The translations under genes were made by a program, and so were the position numbers. Below are positions 1 through 6,946 of a DNA stretch of 22,880 nucleotides, piece after piece. Positions within the stretch are counted from its first letter, which is position 1. Each line of letters starts with the position of its first letter. The notes beneath the pieces are model-generated. The model saw nothing but the letters and a program-made list of their open reading frames with translations. It ran no database searches and was not told the DNA's origin. The DNA comes from a virus. The stretch lies in the IMG/VR virus record IMGVR_UViG_3300044971_001102, positions 1 to 22,880 of that record; one strand, written 5' to 3'.

Positions 1-872
1 AACAATATATTGTTGAATTCTTGGACGAAGGATTTAAATACCTATTAAATGGTGACGGTATATCATTTGTTGAATTGTATTTCCAATATGTTGAGAAGAT
101 TTATAATAAACAGATTCCATTATCGAAAATTGCAAACAAATCTCGTGTTAAACAATCTGTTGAGGATTATAAGAAACATATACAGAAAGTAACGAAAGCT
201 GGGTCATTAATGTCAAGACAAGCCCACATGGAATTGATTTTACAAAATAACTATAATGCAGGTCTTGGTGAAACAATCTATTATATTAATAACGGAACTA
301 AGAAGTCTTCAGGGGATGTTCAGAAAATAAGTAAACCAACAAAAAAACAACAAGAGGAATATTATAATACACATGGTAAATCAATGCCAAACAATTATTT
401 AGAGATTAGTTGTTATATGATTTCTGAAAAAGAATTAAATGAAAATCCCAATATGACTGGTGATTATAACGTACCAAGATATTTGAGTAATTTTAATAAA
501 CGTATTGAACCTTTATTGGTTGTGTTTAGTCCCGAAATTCGTAATGATATTTTAGTTGAAAAACCAGAAGATAGACAGTACTTTACAAGTAAACAATGTG
601 AATTAGTTAATGGGTTTCCAATAAGTGAAGATGGTCAGGATAAATATGATGAGGTAATGACACTATCGGATAGTGAAGTTATATTTTGGAATAAAATTAA
701 AAGAGACCCATTCTTTATGTACGTTGATAATAGTATCGAATTAGTTGATAAAAATTGGGTTGATTACAACCGTAAAGTATTGTTATCACAAGAAAAAAGT
801 ACTATCAGTAATGAAGATGAAATAATCAAAACAGATAATGTCGATTACGCTTATCACGCGATTGAAATGTAA
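1..872 (+). CDS. Family B DNA polymerase, C-terminal part (5' end outside window)
   Basis: This reading frame is open from the left edge (codons start at base 3), so the gene begins upstream and only about 289 C-terminal codons are seen. The visible part looks like the thumb and C-terminus of a T4 gp43-like replicative polymerase. It has a Lys/Arg-rich stretch (KIANKSRVKQSVEDYKKH) followed by GETIYYINNGTKKS, and later YLSNFNKRIEPLLVVFSPEIR and VIFWNKIKRDPFFMY, a pattern I associate with phage family B polymerases. The catalytic palm motifs (DTDS, SLYP) would lie upstream and cannot be checked. The protein would copy the phage genome. The stop codon directly abuts the stop of the oppositely oriented neck gene, with no spacer and no visible terminator hairpin. 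The TTG at 21 is not the true start. The family call is from remembered patterns and is fairly confident. Confidence 0.72.
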   Translation, partial: QYIVEFLDEGFKYLLNGDGISFVELYFQYVEKIYNKQIPLSKIANKSRVKQSVEDYKKHIQKVTKAGSLMSRQAHMELILQNNYNAGLGETIYYINNGTKKSSGDVQKISKPTKKQQEEYYNTHGKSMPNNYLEISCYMISEKELNENPNMTGDYNVPRYLSNFNKRIEPLLVVFSPEIRNDILVEKPEDRQYFTSKQCELVNGFPISEDGQDKYDEVMTLSDSEVIFWNKIKRDPFFMYVDNSIELVDKNWVDYNRKVLLSQEKSTISNEDEIIKTDNVDYAYHAIEM

Positions 873-1991
873 TTAGATTACATTATACGGTGATTGCATC
901 GGTCTGTACTTTAAAGCTTTATTGAGATTCTCCGCCTCCATACCTTTTCTTTCGAGAACTTTATCGGGGCGGAGTCTTTCTAATCTTAACATTAATTCTT
1001 CAACCAATTTTAATTTTTCATCTTTACCTTCTGTAAGTAATGATGAGTAATCCAATTTAACTTGACTATCGGGAACTTGTAAATCACCCGAGAATTTACC
1101 CCAAATTCTTCCTAAACCTTCTTTAGAATATGCAATGAGATATTTTCTAACCCAGTTTTGTGCTGGTTTATTTAGGTCATCCCAAACTAATTGTTCGGTT
1201 TCAACATCTGAAGGTAATTTAATTATATCTTTATTTTTATCTAAACATGTATCTCTATCCATGGTATCATAATACCAATACCAAACCTGACTTCTATTAT
1301 TTCGTATTGAACCAAAATCAAATTTACCGCCCGGTACATTATATAAGTGAATTACCTTAGTACTATTTGGTCCTGCGGTAATTCTATATGTTAAATCACC
1401 ACCAATTAACCTATTCTTCATATTTCTATCACCCATCCTTAATAAAAGGTCAAAAGCCGGCATCATAAAAAATGAACCCGCCGTTCCTTGTTGAGCGAAT
1501 CCACCCACACCACCAAACGCAACACCACCCAATCCTCCAAAACCACCCAAAAATGGGTCAACTATTGAATCGGTTAACTCGGCTCTTGAAAACCATAGAA
1601 GTTCATTTATTTCTCTACCAGCCGGTATAACGTAAGTTTGTGTATTTGCCGATAATTCAAAATAATCCTTTTTTAGTTCACTATTACCGCCCGTTTGTAA
1701 ACCAACTATTTTTGAATATGCATGTGAGTATTGTGTTTCATAATCCAAACTTCTTGTTGTAAACGCTCTTGTTAATGACTGAGTATCAACATCAATACCA
1801 ATTAACGATGACCATTGTGATTCAATTAACCAATCACTCACATATTGTTCATACTCCGATAAAGACAATTCCAAAAATGTATCCATCTGTTCTTCAGTTA
1901 ATTCAATACCTCTAACGGGTAGTCCTAATAAATGAAAAACCTGAGTATATAATTTTTGTTTTTGTGGGTTTGTTATAATAGTAGCTGACAT
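873..1991 (-). CDS. Neck protein, T4 gp13-like (head completion)
   Basis: The product has 372 residues. Its N-terminal segment (about 20-60: LGLPVRGIELTEEQMDTFLE) resembles the helical start of phage neck/adaptor proteins. The C-terminal part (about 265-340) has the gp13-family pattern: a W-D segment, WVRKYLIAYSKEGLGRIWGKF, a Leu-x-Pro turn, then a Glu-rich helix. Such proteins bind the portal complex after DNA packaging and form the platform for the tail. Residues 149-173 form a Gly/Phe-rich loop (GGFGGLGGVAFGG) that looks like an insertion. Unusually, the gene is on the - strand and is separated from the gp14-like and terminator genes by a nuclease/helicase block, whereas in T4 genes 13, 14 and 15 are contiguous. 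The ATG at 1991 is preceded by TATTTATA with a 9-base gap. The family call rests on pattern memory; a generic virion structural protein is the fallback. Confidence 0.55.
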   Translation of the reverse strand: MSATIITNPQKQKLYTQVFHLLGLPVRGIELTEEQMDTFLELSLSEYEQYVSDWLIESQWSSLIGIDVDTQSLTRAFTTRSLDYETQYSHAYSKIVGLQTGGNSELKKDYFELSANTQTYVIPAGREINELLWFSRAELTDSIVDPFLGGFGGLGGVAFGGVGGFAQQGTAGSFFMMPAFDLLLRMGDRNMKNRLIGGDLTYRITAGPNSTKVIHLYNVPGGKFDFGSIRNNRSQVWYWYYDTMDRDTCLDKNKDIIKLPSDVETEQLVWDDLNKPAQNWVRKYLIAYSKEGLGRIWGKFSGDLQVPDSQVKLDYSSLLTEGKDEKLKLVEELMLRLERLRPDKVLERKGMEAENLNKALKYRPMQSPYNVI

Positions 1992-1992
1992 A

Positions 1993-2026
1993 TTTGTTTT
2001 TATAAATAAATATCTGTATATTTTAG
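1993..2026 (+). promoter_or_regulatory. Candidate Bacteroidota-type promoter for the nuclease gene
   Basis: TTTG at 1993-1996, exactly 20 bases, then TATATTTTAG at 2017-2026. This fits the Bacteroidota sigma-A form TTTG-N19-21-TAnnTTTG except for the last base. The ATG follows three bases later at 2030, so a transcript from here would have almost no leader. Confidence 0.4.
2001..2008 (-). promoter_or_regulatory. TATTTATA element before the gp13-like gene
   Basis: Read on the - strand this is TATTTATA ending 9 bases before the neck gene's ATG. The same octamer precedes sheath, tube, tape measure and the 1635-residue baseplate gene. Its reverse complement is the T4 late consensus TATAAATA, so it is a candidate late promoter element. 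In this AT-rich DNA a single copy means little; the recurrence is the evidence. Confidence 0.35.
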
Positions 2027-2029
2027 TTT

Positions 2030-2947
2030 ATGATGGATATTAAAGTAGACATAAGAGAAAGACTAAAAAATATTACCATAGACCCATTGTGTAAAACATC
2101 AGTAACAAGGGAGATTATGATGCAAATACAAAGAAATAATACTTTAAAATTAAGGATTTCAAGGGAAATTAATAGGATGTTAGAGGAATTATATACTCCA
2201 TTAGGTTTGTGGGGTCAAAACCCACAATCATCAGATGAGGATTTTGGTGTGTTAGATAAAGATGGTAATTGGGGAATTCAAAATGTATTTGATACAAACT
2301 ATTCTTGCCAAGAGGTATTGTTTAATAGATGTAATTTATCAATTTTAAGATTATATAGAAAAAAAGGTATTGAAGATATTGAAATATCGGGTGAAACTTT
2401 TTCATATAGAAACCCAATAATTATTGATGATGAGACATTAAAAGATGAAAAAGAAACACTACGTAGAATAAATAAATTATTAATTTTAATTGATAACTAT
2501 AAAAATAAAATATTTTTACCCGGTAGTGAGATATTTGACATTTTAATTAATATGTGTTCAAATACAATGTCAAGAGGAGACGAAACCCAAAAATTCTATG
2601 TTGATAACATATATGATTTCTTTGATGATATTGTTGAGGTTAAAGCATTAGGTGGTCTTGGTAATTATGATGATAGAAAAAAGGGTATTGATGTTTGGAC
2701 AAAACATGGTGATGATAAAGTACTAAAACACCAAATAAAAGGTACGTGTGACTTAACATCAGTTAATGGTGGTTATTTGGTTAATTCAGCACTAAGTCAA
2801 ACATCTAAATGTGATTTATACGTTTTTGTTTGTGAAGATTATAGAATTCTTATATTAAAGAATAATAAATATGAAATGGAATGGACTAAAGATGGAGTGT
2901 TCTTTCCAATAACCTTAAAAGTTAATGAAAAATTTTATACCCAATAA
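2030..2947 (+). CDS. Putative PD-(D/E)XK-fold nuclease
   Basis: The product has 305 residues. The N-terminal 170 residues are largely helical with no motif I recognise. The C-terminal third carries a core typical of restriction-endonuclease-like folds: an acidic helix at about 184-203, then GIDVW (219-223), a short hairpin, and HQIKG (234-238). Asp221 and the Q-x-K at 235-237 would be the metal and catalytic positions, with Gln in place of the usual Glu as in some families of the fold. It is followed by an alternating hydrophobic strand (LYVFVCED). If active it would cut DNA; substrate and role are unknown. It sits between two - strand genes and has its own candidate promoter. ATG codons at 2030 and 2033 are both possible starts. 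The nuclease call is a fold-level inference. Confidence 0.5.
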   Translation: MMDIKVDIRERLKNITIDPLCKTSVTREIMMQIQRNNTLKLRISREINRMLEELYTPLGLWGQNPQSSDEDFGVLDKDGNWGIQNVFDTNYSCQEVLFNRCNLSILRLYRKKGIEDIEISGETFSYRNPIIIDDETLKDEKETLRRINKLLILIDNYKNKIFLPGSEIFDILINMCSNTMSRGDETQKFYVDNIYDFFDDIVEVKALGGLGNYDDRKKGIDVWTKHGDDKVLKHQIKGTCDLTSVNGGYLVNSALSQTSKCDLYVFVCEDYRILILKNNKYEMEWTKDGVFFPITLKVNEKFYTQ

Positions 2948-3143
2948 ATTAAACGAAATTTTAATATTGTCTTCAAAAAACAATATGGAATTTGTATATC
3001 AAAAAGAAGGTGAAGAAAACTTTATTAAATTTTCAATAGAACCTGAAAGAAAAATAACGGTTAATATTGTAAATGAAAAAGATAAAAATTTAAAAAAGTT
3101 AATTAACCAAAAACTTGAGGAATTAAACCAACTCTTTAAGTAG
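2925..3143 (+). CDS. Small hypothetical protein (72 aa)
   Basis: I do not recognise this protein. It is rich in Lys, Glu, Asn and Ile, with a beta-like first half (EFVYQ, FIKFSIE, KITVNIV) and a helical Lys/Leu/Glu C-terminus. It starts inside the last codons of the nuclease candidate (23-base overlap), which suggests translational coupling. It ends in TAG directly followed by TGA, a double stop, and is the only gene here that does not end in TAA. Its last 21 bases overlap the 3' end of the convergent helicase gene. It could be a partner of the nuclease or a chance frame; the overlap geometry favours a real gene, but only moderately. Confidence 0.45.
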   Translation: MKNFIPNKLNEILILSSKNNMEFVYQKEGEENFIKFSIEPERKITVNIVNEKDKNLKKLINQKLEELNQLFK

Positions 3144-4877
3144 TGACGTTGCGAAACTCTCTGAAAAATCACCGTCACCCATTACTTGGTCAATAATATT
3201 CTTCTTCTTATTTAAGATGTTATATACAATTTTCTCCATTGTGTTTTCAAATATCGGATAGTAAACTATTACATTTTTCTTTTGTCCATATCTAAACGCT
3301 CTATCTTCTGCTTGACTATGATGAGCAGGAACAAACGATAAGTCGTTCATAATTACAACTTCAGCTGCGGTTAATGTAATCCCAACACCACCAGCAATAA
3401 TGTTTGAAATAAAAATCTTTATTTTATCTTCATTCTGAAATCTATCAACACTCTGTTGTCTTTTTTCTTTTGACATTCTACCGTCAAGAACAACCGAATT
3501 CTTTTTGTATTTTTCATGTAACATATCAAGGGTCATTGTGAAGTTTGTAAATACAATAACCTTTTTACCTTGTTCTAAACATCTATCAATAATTTCTGAA
3601 GTGTACTCCACTTTTTCATATGCGATAACCTGTCTAACCTTCATTAGACGATTAATGGTTATACTTATTGATTCTTTATTTTTATTGTCATTAGTAATCC
3701 TCATGAAGTCTTCCAATTCTTCATCATAGAAGGTACTTTTTAAATCTAAAAATATTGGAGTAATGATTTTATCAGGTAAATCTAATATGTCCGTTTTCAT
3801 TCTTCTAAGAACAAGGTTTTTAGTTCTGTCTCTTAGTTCATCTAAATTAGTGGCTCCACCCGTATTCCAAATCTTTTTACCATTAACAGTAAATTGATAT
3901 CCTCCACAGTATCTTTTTACATATGTCTGCCAATTTAACGCAATAGGTGATTGAACAATTTTAAGAATGTTGTAATAGTTTATCGGTCTCGATGTCATCG
4001 GTGTCCCCGTTAATAACCAAACCTTGGGTATTTTATCAACAATATCATTAATTAATTTAGTTCTTTGTGCGGTTGGGTTTGAAATATAATGAGCCTCATC
4101 AATAATAACTAAATCAAATTTTTCTTTAAGTATCGGTTGACGGATTTCTTCACCCAATGCAACTGATTCCATTGAATGGTAATTTTTAATTATATCGTAA
4201 TTTATAATGTAATAATCAAAAGTCGAACCCCATTTTTTACCTTCAACTATTAATGTTTTTTTATCAGAATAGTTTTCAATCTCTCTTTGCCAGTTAATCT
4301 TTAAAGAAGCGGGACAAATAATAAGAACCTTCTTTGCTCCACTTTCCATGGATGCAATGATTGCGGATGTTGTTTTACCAAGACCCATATCATCAGCAAG
4401 GATATATCTATCGTTCGCTAATAATTTTTCAATGGCCACTTTTTGGTGTTCCATTGGTGGTCTCTTTGAATATGGAGAATAATCAACTTCTCTATTTAAT
4501 TTTTTTTCTTCTTGAATTATGGATGATTTGGGTATCCACATTGTGTAATTTTTTTCACTATCGGTTACTCTACCCCAAATATGATATGCCTTATCACTCT
4601 CACATAATAATTTTTCACACCATACTTTTTCCGGTACTTTTGGAAGATGTTTATCCTCCATTAATTTTTCACCAAAATTTGATGCAACGTTGATATACTT
4701 TTTTGCAACACGAGGTATTACCTCATGGTACTTAATCACGTATTCAGCTTGTGGACGAGTTAACTTAAAATTCTTAACTTCTAAAAACTTTTTTTTGAAT
4801 TCTAATAACTGATTATTAAAACCCTCATAGTTTGCTAATATGTCCCTCGCCTCTATTTCAGGTATGGTACTTTGCAT
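3123..4877 (-). CDS. SNF2-family DNA helicase/translocase
   Basis: The product has 584 residues with a full set of superfamily 2 helicase motifs. Walker A is DDMGLGKTT (162-170), motif Ia PASLKINWQREI (189-200), the DEAH box is at 260-263, motif III LLTGTP (288-293), motif V AGGVGITLT (495-503), and motif VI QAEDRAFRYGQ (522-532). The AEDRAFRYGQ form is characteristic of the SNF2/SMARCAL1-like group. These enzymes use ATP to move on double-stranded DNA, remodel forks or strip proteins. In T4-like phages the analogous job (fork regression, recombination) belongs to UvsW. Residues 1-135 form an N-terminal extension I cannot assign. The ATG at 4877 is divergent from the gp14-like gene 32 bases away. 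On its own strand TATATTTAG lies 6 bases upstream of the ATG. Function is confident at family level. Confidence 0.92.
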   Translation of the reverse strand: MQSTIPEIEARDILANYEGFNNQLLEFKKKFLEVKNFKLTRPQAEYVIKYHEVIPRVAKKYINVASNFGEKLMEDKHLPKVPEKVWCEKLLCESDKAYHIWGRVTDSEKNYTMWIPKSSIIQEEKKLNREVDYSPYSKRPPMEHQKVAIEKLLANDRYILADDMGLGKTTSAIIASMESGAKKVLIICPASLKINWQREIENYSDKKTLIVEGKKWGSTFDYYIINYDIIKNYHSMESVALGEEIRQPILKEKFDLVIIDEAHYISNPTAQRTKLINDIVDKIPKVWLLTGTPMTSRPINYYNILKIVQSPIALNWQTYVKRYCGGYQFTVNGKKIWNTGGATNLDELRDRTKNLVLRRMKTDILDLPDKIITPIFLDLKSTFYDEELEDFMRITNDNKNKESISITINRLMKVRQVIAYEKVEYTSEIIDRCLEQGKKVIVFTNFTMTLDMLHEKYKKNSVVLDGRMSKEKRQQSVDRFQNEDKIKIFISNIIAGGVGITLTAAEVVIMNDLSFVPAHHSQAEDRAFRYGQKKNVIVYYPIFENTMEKIVYNILNKKKNIIDQVMGDGDFSESFATSLLKELV

Positions 4878-4909
4878 ATATTCCTAAATATAACGAAATA
4901 GAATCAAAA

Positions 4910-5440
4910 ATGGAACTATTTATTGGTATGAATAATAAATTACCAATTACGAGAATAAGTAAATTTTTCTCCCAAGACGACTTTGATTTAAATGTTAGAA
5001 TGGGTGAGGAATACTTACACGGTGATTTAGGTATGAAATTGGTATTATTTAGGGTTGATAGACAAAAAACCGATACCGATGAAGTCTATGGTGAAGTGGG
5101 TAAAGATGATATTAAATTTTTACCTCCTGTTGAATTTTTCGGATTGGTTAAAGTTGAGGAATCAAAAAATAACAGTTATACCAAAGGTTTAAATAGATAT
5201 TTGGAACCTGGTAATATGACAATATCGGTTTACCTAAACCATTTAGAAGAATTAAAAATAGATATTAGATATGGTGATTACATTGGTTATCCTGAATCTG
5301 AAGAGAAAATAAGATATTATACAGTTTCAAATGATGGTAAACTAACCGCAGATAATAAACACAATATGTTTGGTTATAAACCATTCTATAGAACAATACT
5401 TTGTGTTCCGGCACAAGAAACAGAATTTAGAGGAATTTAA
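4910..5440 (+). CDS. Neck protein, T4 gp14-like
   Basis: The product has 176 residues from the ATG at 4910. The family-like features are DEVYGEVGKDDIKFLPPVEF (58-77), a central hydrophobic strand region, and a GDYIGYP turn (122-128). This is the order I associate with gp14-type neck proteins (VYGE, then a Pro-containing strand, then GDYI). Such a protein assembles with gp13 on the filled head before the tail joins. It is followed after two bases by the terminator-like gene, which fits a neck operon. The frame stays open back to 4832, but that extension would overlap the helicase N-terminus on the other strand. The A-rich leader (ATCAAAAATG) before 4910 is typical of this genome. Family call moderate. 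Confidence 0.5.
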   Translation: MELFIGMNNKLPITRISKFFSQDDFDLNVRMGEEYLHGDLGMKLVLFRVDRQKTDTDEVYGEVGKDDIKFLPPVEFFGLVKVEESKNNSYTKGLNRYLEPGNMTISVYLNHLEELKIDIRYGDYIGYPESEEKIRYYTVSNDGKLTADNKHNMFGYKPFYRTILCVPAQETEFRGI

Positions 5441-5442
5441 TT

Positions 5443-6630
5443 ATGGGATTACCTAAAAGAAAAAATAATATACAAGTTTACGGTAAAATCGAAAATGAGG
5501 AGGGTTCTATCATTGGTAGAAGAAAAGAGTTATTGGAAAGAATAACAAAATCTGACACCTATTTACCCGATTCTGTTTTGCACGATGACCTTGATTTGGG
5601 TATGCTTGATTTTGTTAAAGAAAACTTCAAAGTTGTATCTGACGGTAATCAAATCCCTATTATCCCTAAAATATTAACAATACAAAGATGGGGTGAATTT
5701 ACAAATAATTGGACATTTTCGGATGATGATGGTAATATTAAATTACCATTTGTTGCCATAGTTAGAAAACCCGATGTTCAATTTGGAACAAATCCCGCAG
5801 TACAAAGAACAATTCCTGATAGAAGAGAATTTTTTTACGCTAGTGTTCCAACATGGGACGGTAATCAACTCGGTGCTGACATTTACAAAATACCACAACC
5901 AATTGCAGTAGACATCACTTTTGATGTAACAATTGTTTGTACAAAATTTAGAGACATAAACAAATTTAATAAGGTTGTTTTACAAAAATTCTCATCTCGC
6001 CAATCATATACGTCCGTAAAAGGTCATTACATACCCATAGTATTGGATAGAATCGAAGATAATACTCCAATGGATACTTTGGATGGTAGAAGGTTTTACA
6101 TCCAAAATTACACCTTTACAATGTTAGGATTCCTAATTGATGAAGAGGAGTTTGAAGTTAAACCGGCAATCAATAGAATTTTAACTATGGTGGAGACTGA
6201 TTTAAGGTCAAGTAGTACCCCAAGACCCGAAATTAATTTATCAATAACAAGTTCATATTCGAGGGGTTCAATTGTTTCACAATATTCTGTAGTAGCATCA
6301 CGTAAAGTTGATAAAACAGTTGAGATTACATTTGACGATATATTAGGTCTCACAACCGGTGGTACAGTAACAATACCGGTTAAATTATTTATAGAACCTA
6401 AACAAATTTCAGGAACTACTGAATATACGGTTGATGGTGTTTATTCAAATTTAAATCTAACAAATACTTTTAGTGGATTAACGGTCAACACAATAGGTAG
6501 AAGTAATTTTGATTTTAACACGACTAACACATCTATATTTCAACATATTCCAACCCCAACACCAACTATTACCCCAACACTAACTATTACCCCAACTCCA
6601 ACTATTACCCCAACTCCAAGTAGTCCTTAA
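5443..6630 (+). CDS. Tail terminator/completion-like protein (gp15/gp3 type) with Thr-Pro repeat tail
   Basis: The product has 395 residues. Residues about 45-250 show a pattern seen in phage tail-completion proteins: an acidic start, IPIIPKILTIQRWGEFTNNW (71-90), LPFVAIVRKP (101-110), FYASVP (131-136), YKIPQPIAVDITFDVTIVCT (148-167), then FRDINKFN and QKFSSRQ. Such proteins cap the last tube and sheath ring and join the tail to the neck. The order (after the gp14-like gene, just before sheath) supports this. Residues about 250-365 look like an added beta-rich domain, and the last 25 residues are a TPTPTITPT low-complexity repeat ending in PSSP. The gene follows the gp14-like gene by two bases and probably shares its transcript. 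AGAGGA about ten bases before the ATG is one of the few SD-like sequences here, but it also codes for the previous protein's end. Confidence 0.48.
   Translation: MGLPKRKNNIQVYGKIENEEGSIIGRRKELLERITKSDTYLPDSVLHDDLDLGMLDFVKENFKVVSDGNQIPIIPKILTIQRWGEFTNNWTFSDDDGNIKLPFVAIVRKPDVQFGTNPAVQRTIPDRREFFYASVPTWDGNQLGADIYKIPQPIAVDITFDVTIVCTKFRDINKFNKVVLQKFSSRQSYTSVKGHYIPIVLDRIEDNTPMDTLDGRRFYIQNYTFTMLGFLIDEEEFEVKPAINRILTMVETDLRSSSTPRPEINLSITSSYSRGSIVSQYSVVASRKVDKTVEITFDDILGLTTGGTVTIPVKLFIEPKQISGTTEYTVDGVYSNLNLTNTFSGLTVNTIGRSNFDFNTTNTSIFQHIPTPTPTITPTLTITPTPTITPTPSSP
6561..6614 (+). repeat. Three tandem 18-bp repeats coding a Thr-Pro tail
   Basis: Three near-identical 18-base units (ACCAACTATTACCCCAAC at 6561, ACTAACTATTACCCCAAC at 6579, TCCAACTATTACCCCAAC at 6597) encode the repeated PTITPT motif at the C-terminus of the terminator-like protein. 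One or two bases differ between units, which points to recent slippage-type expansion. Confidence 0.85.
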
Positions 6631-6633
6631 AAA

Positions 6634-6810
6634 TTAATCTCCGTAGATATCTTTTTTCTTTGGTATTTCAATGGATTTATCTTCTTTACAAGTTTCATCA
6701 ATCCACTTCTGAACAATTTTATAAATTTTTAATCCTTTTTTATCGCAATATTCTTTTAACATCTTGTGATGTTTCTCACTAACCTTGATGTTTTTGGTGG
6801 TATTTTCCAT
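6634..6810 (-). CDS. Small ribbon-helix-helix-like protein (58 aa)
   Basis: The product has 58 residues from the ATG at 6810. The first 40 residues (TKNIKVSEKHHKMLKEYCDK, then GLKIYKIVQKWIDE) have the ribbon-helix-helix pattern: a short alternating strand, helix A, a Gly-containing turn and helix B. This is the Arc/CopG fold, whose dimers bind DNA with the paired strands. The tail is Lys-rich and ends in KKDIYGD. It is convergent with the terminator-like gene (three bases between stops) and divergent from the sheath gene, with two inverted repeats in between that could be operators. A GTG in frame at 6831 would add seven residues, but it lies inside one of those repeats, and TATTTATC lies just before 6810, so 6810 is preferred. 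DNA binding is an inference from the fold pattern. Confidence 0.68.
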   Translation of the reverse strand: MENTTKNIKVSEKHHKMLKEYCDKKGLKIYKIVQKWIDETCKEDKSIEIPKKKDIYGD

Positions 6811-6816
6811 GATAAA

Positions 6817-6824
6817 GATAAATA
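6817..6824 (-). promoter_or_regulatory. TATTTATC element before the RHH-like gene
   Basis: On the - strand TATTTATC ends six bases before the ATG at 6810. It is a one-base variant of the TATTTATA found before five other genes. This close position supports the 6810 start. Confidence 0.3.
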
Positions 6825-6826
6825 TT

Positions 6827-6850
6827 GACACTAAAAGATAAATTAGTGTC
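6827..6850. promoter_or_regulatory. Inverted repeat, candidate operator
   Basis: GACACTAA at 6827-6834 and TTAGTGTC at 6843-6850 form a perfect 8-base inverted repeat with an 8-base spacer. It lies between the RHH-like gene and the sheath gene, upstream of both. Ribbon-helix-helix proteins often bind such short palindromes, so autoregulation or control of the sheath transcript is plausible. The T-run at 6861-6866 is 10 bases away, so it could instead be a weak + strand terminator. Confidence 0.4.
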
Positions 6851-6881
6851 TATAAGTATATTTTTTCAAAAAATCAAGTAA

Positions 6882-6902
6882 ATCTTTGCTAAAAACAAAG
6901 AT
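6882..6902. promoter_or_regulatory. Inverted repeat touching the sheath promoter element
   Basis: ATCTTTG at 6882-6888 and CAAAGAT at 6896-6902 are perfect 7-base arms around CTAAAAA. The right arm overlaps the first base of the TATTTATA element at 6902. It could be an operator or a hairpin near the start of the sheath mRNA. Confidence 0.35.
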
Positions 6903-6909
6903 ATTTATA
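6902..6909 (+). promoter_or_regulatory. TATTTATA element upstream of sheath
   Basis: TATTTATAG begins at 6902, with 37 bases from the octamer to the sheath ATG. The tube gene has the same nonamer at nearly the same distance (40 bases). It is a candidate late promoter, giving an A-rich leader without a Shine-Dalgarno sequence. Confidence 0.4.
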
Positions 6910-6946
6910 GAAAAGTAATAAAATAAATTAACCAAACAAGAAAAAA

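Noticed and set aside
4361-4693. Open frame of 110 codons on the + strand
   Set aside because: It is antisense to the helicase gene's motif-containing region, and its translation is an unstructured mix rich in Phe, Leu and His.
4832-4909. Upstream start at 4832 for the gp14-like protein
   Set aside because: The extra 26 residues overlap the helicase N-terminus on the other strand and look non-conserved. The ATG at 4910 has the A-rich leader typical here.
6811-6831. GTG start at 6831 for the RHH-like protein
   Set aside because: It would put the start inside a perfect inverted repeat and add a hydrophobic heptapeptide (MSIFIFI). The ATG at 6810 has a TATTTATC box before it like the other genes.
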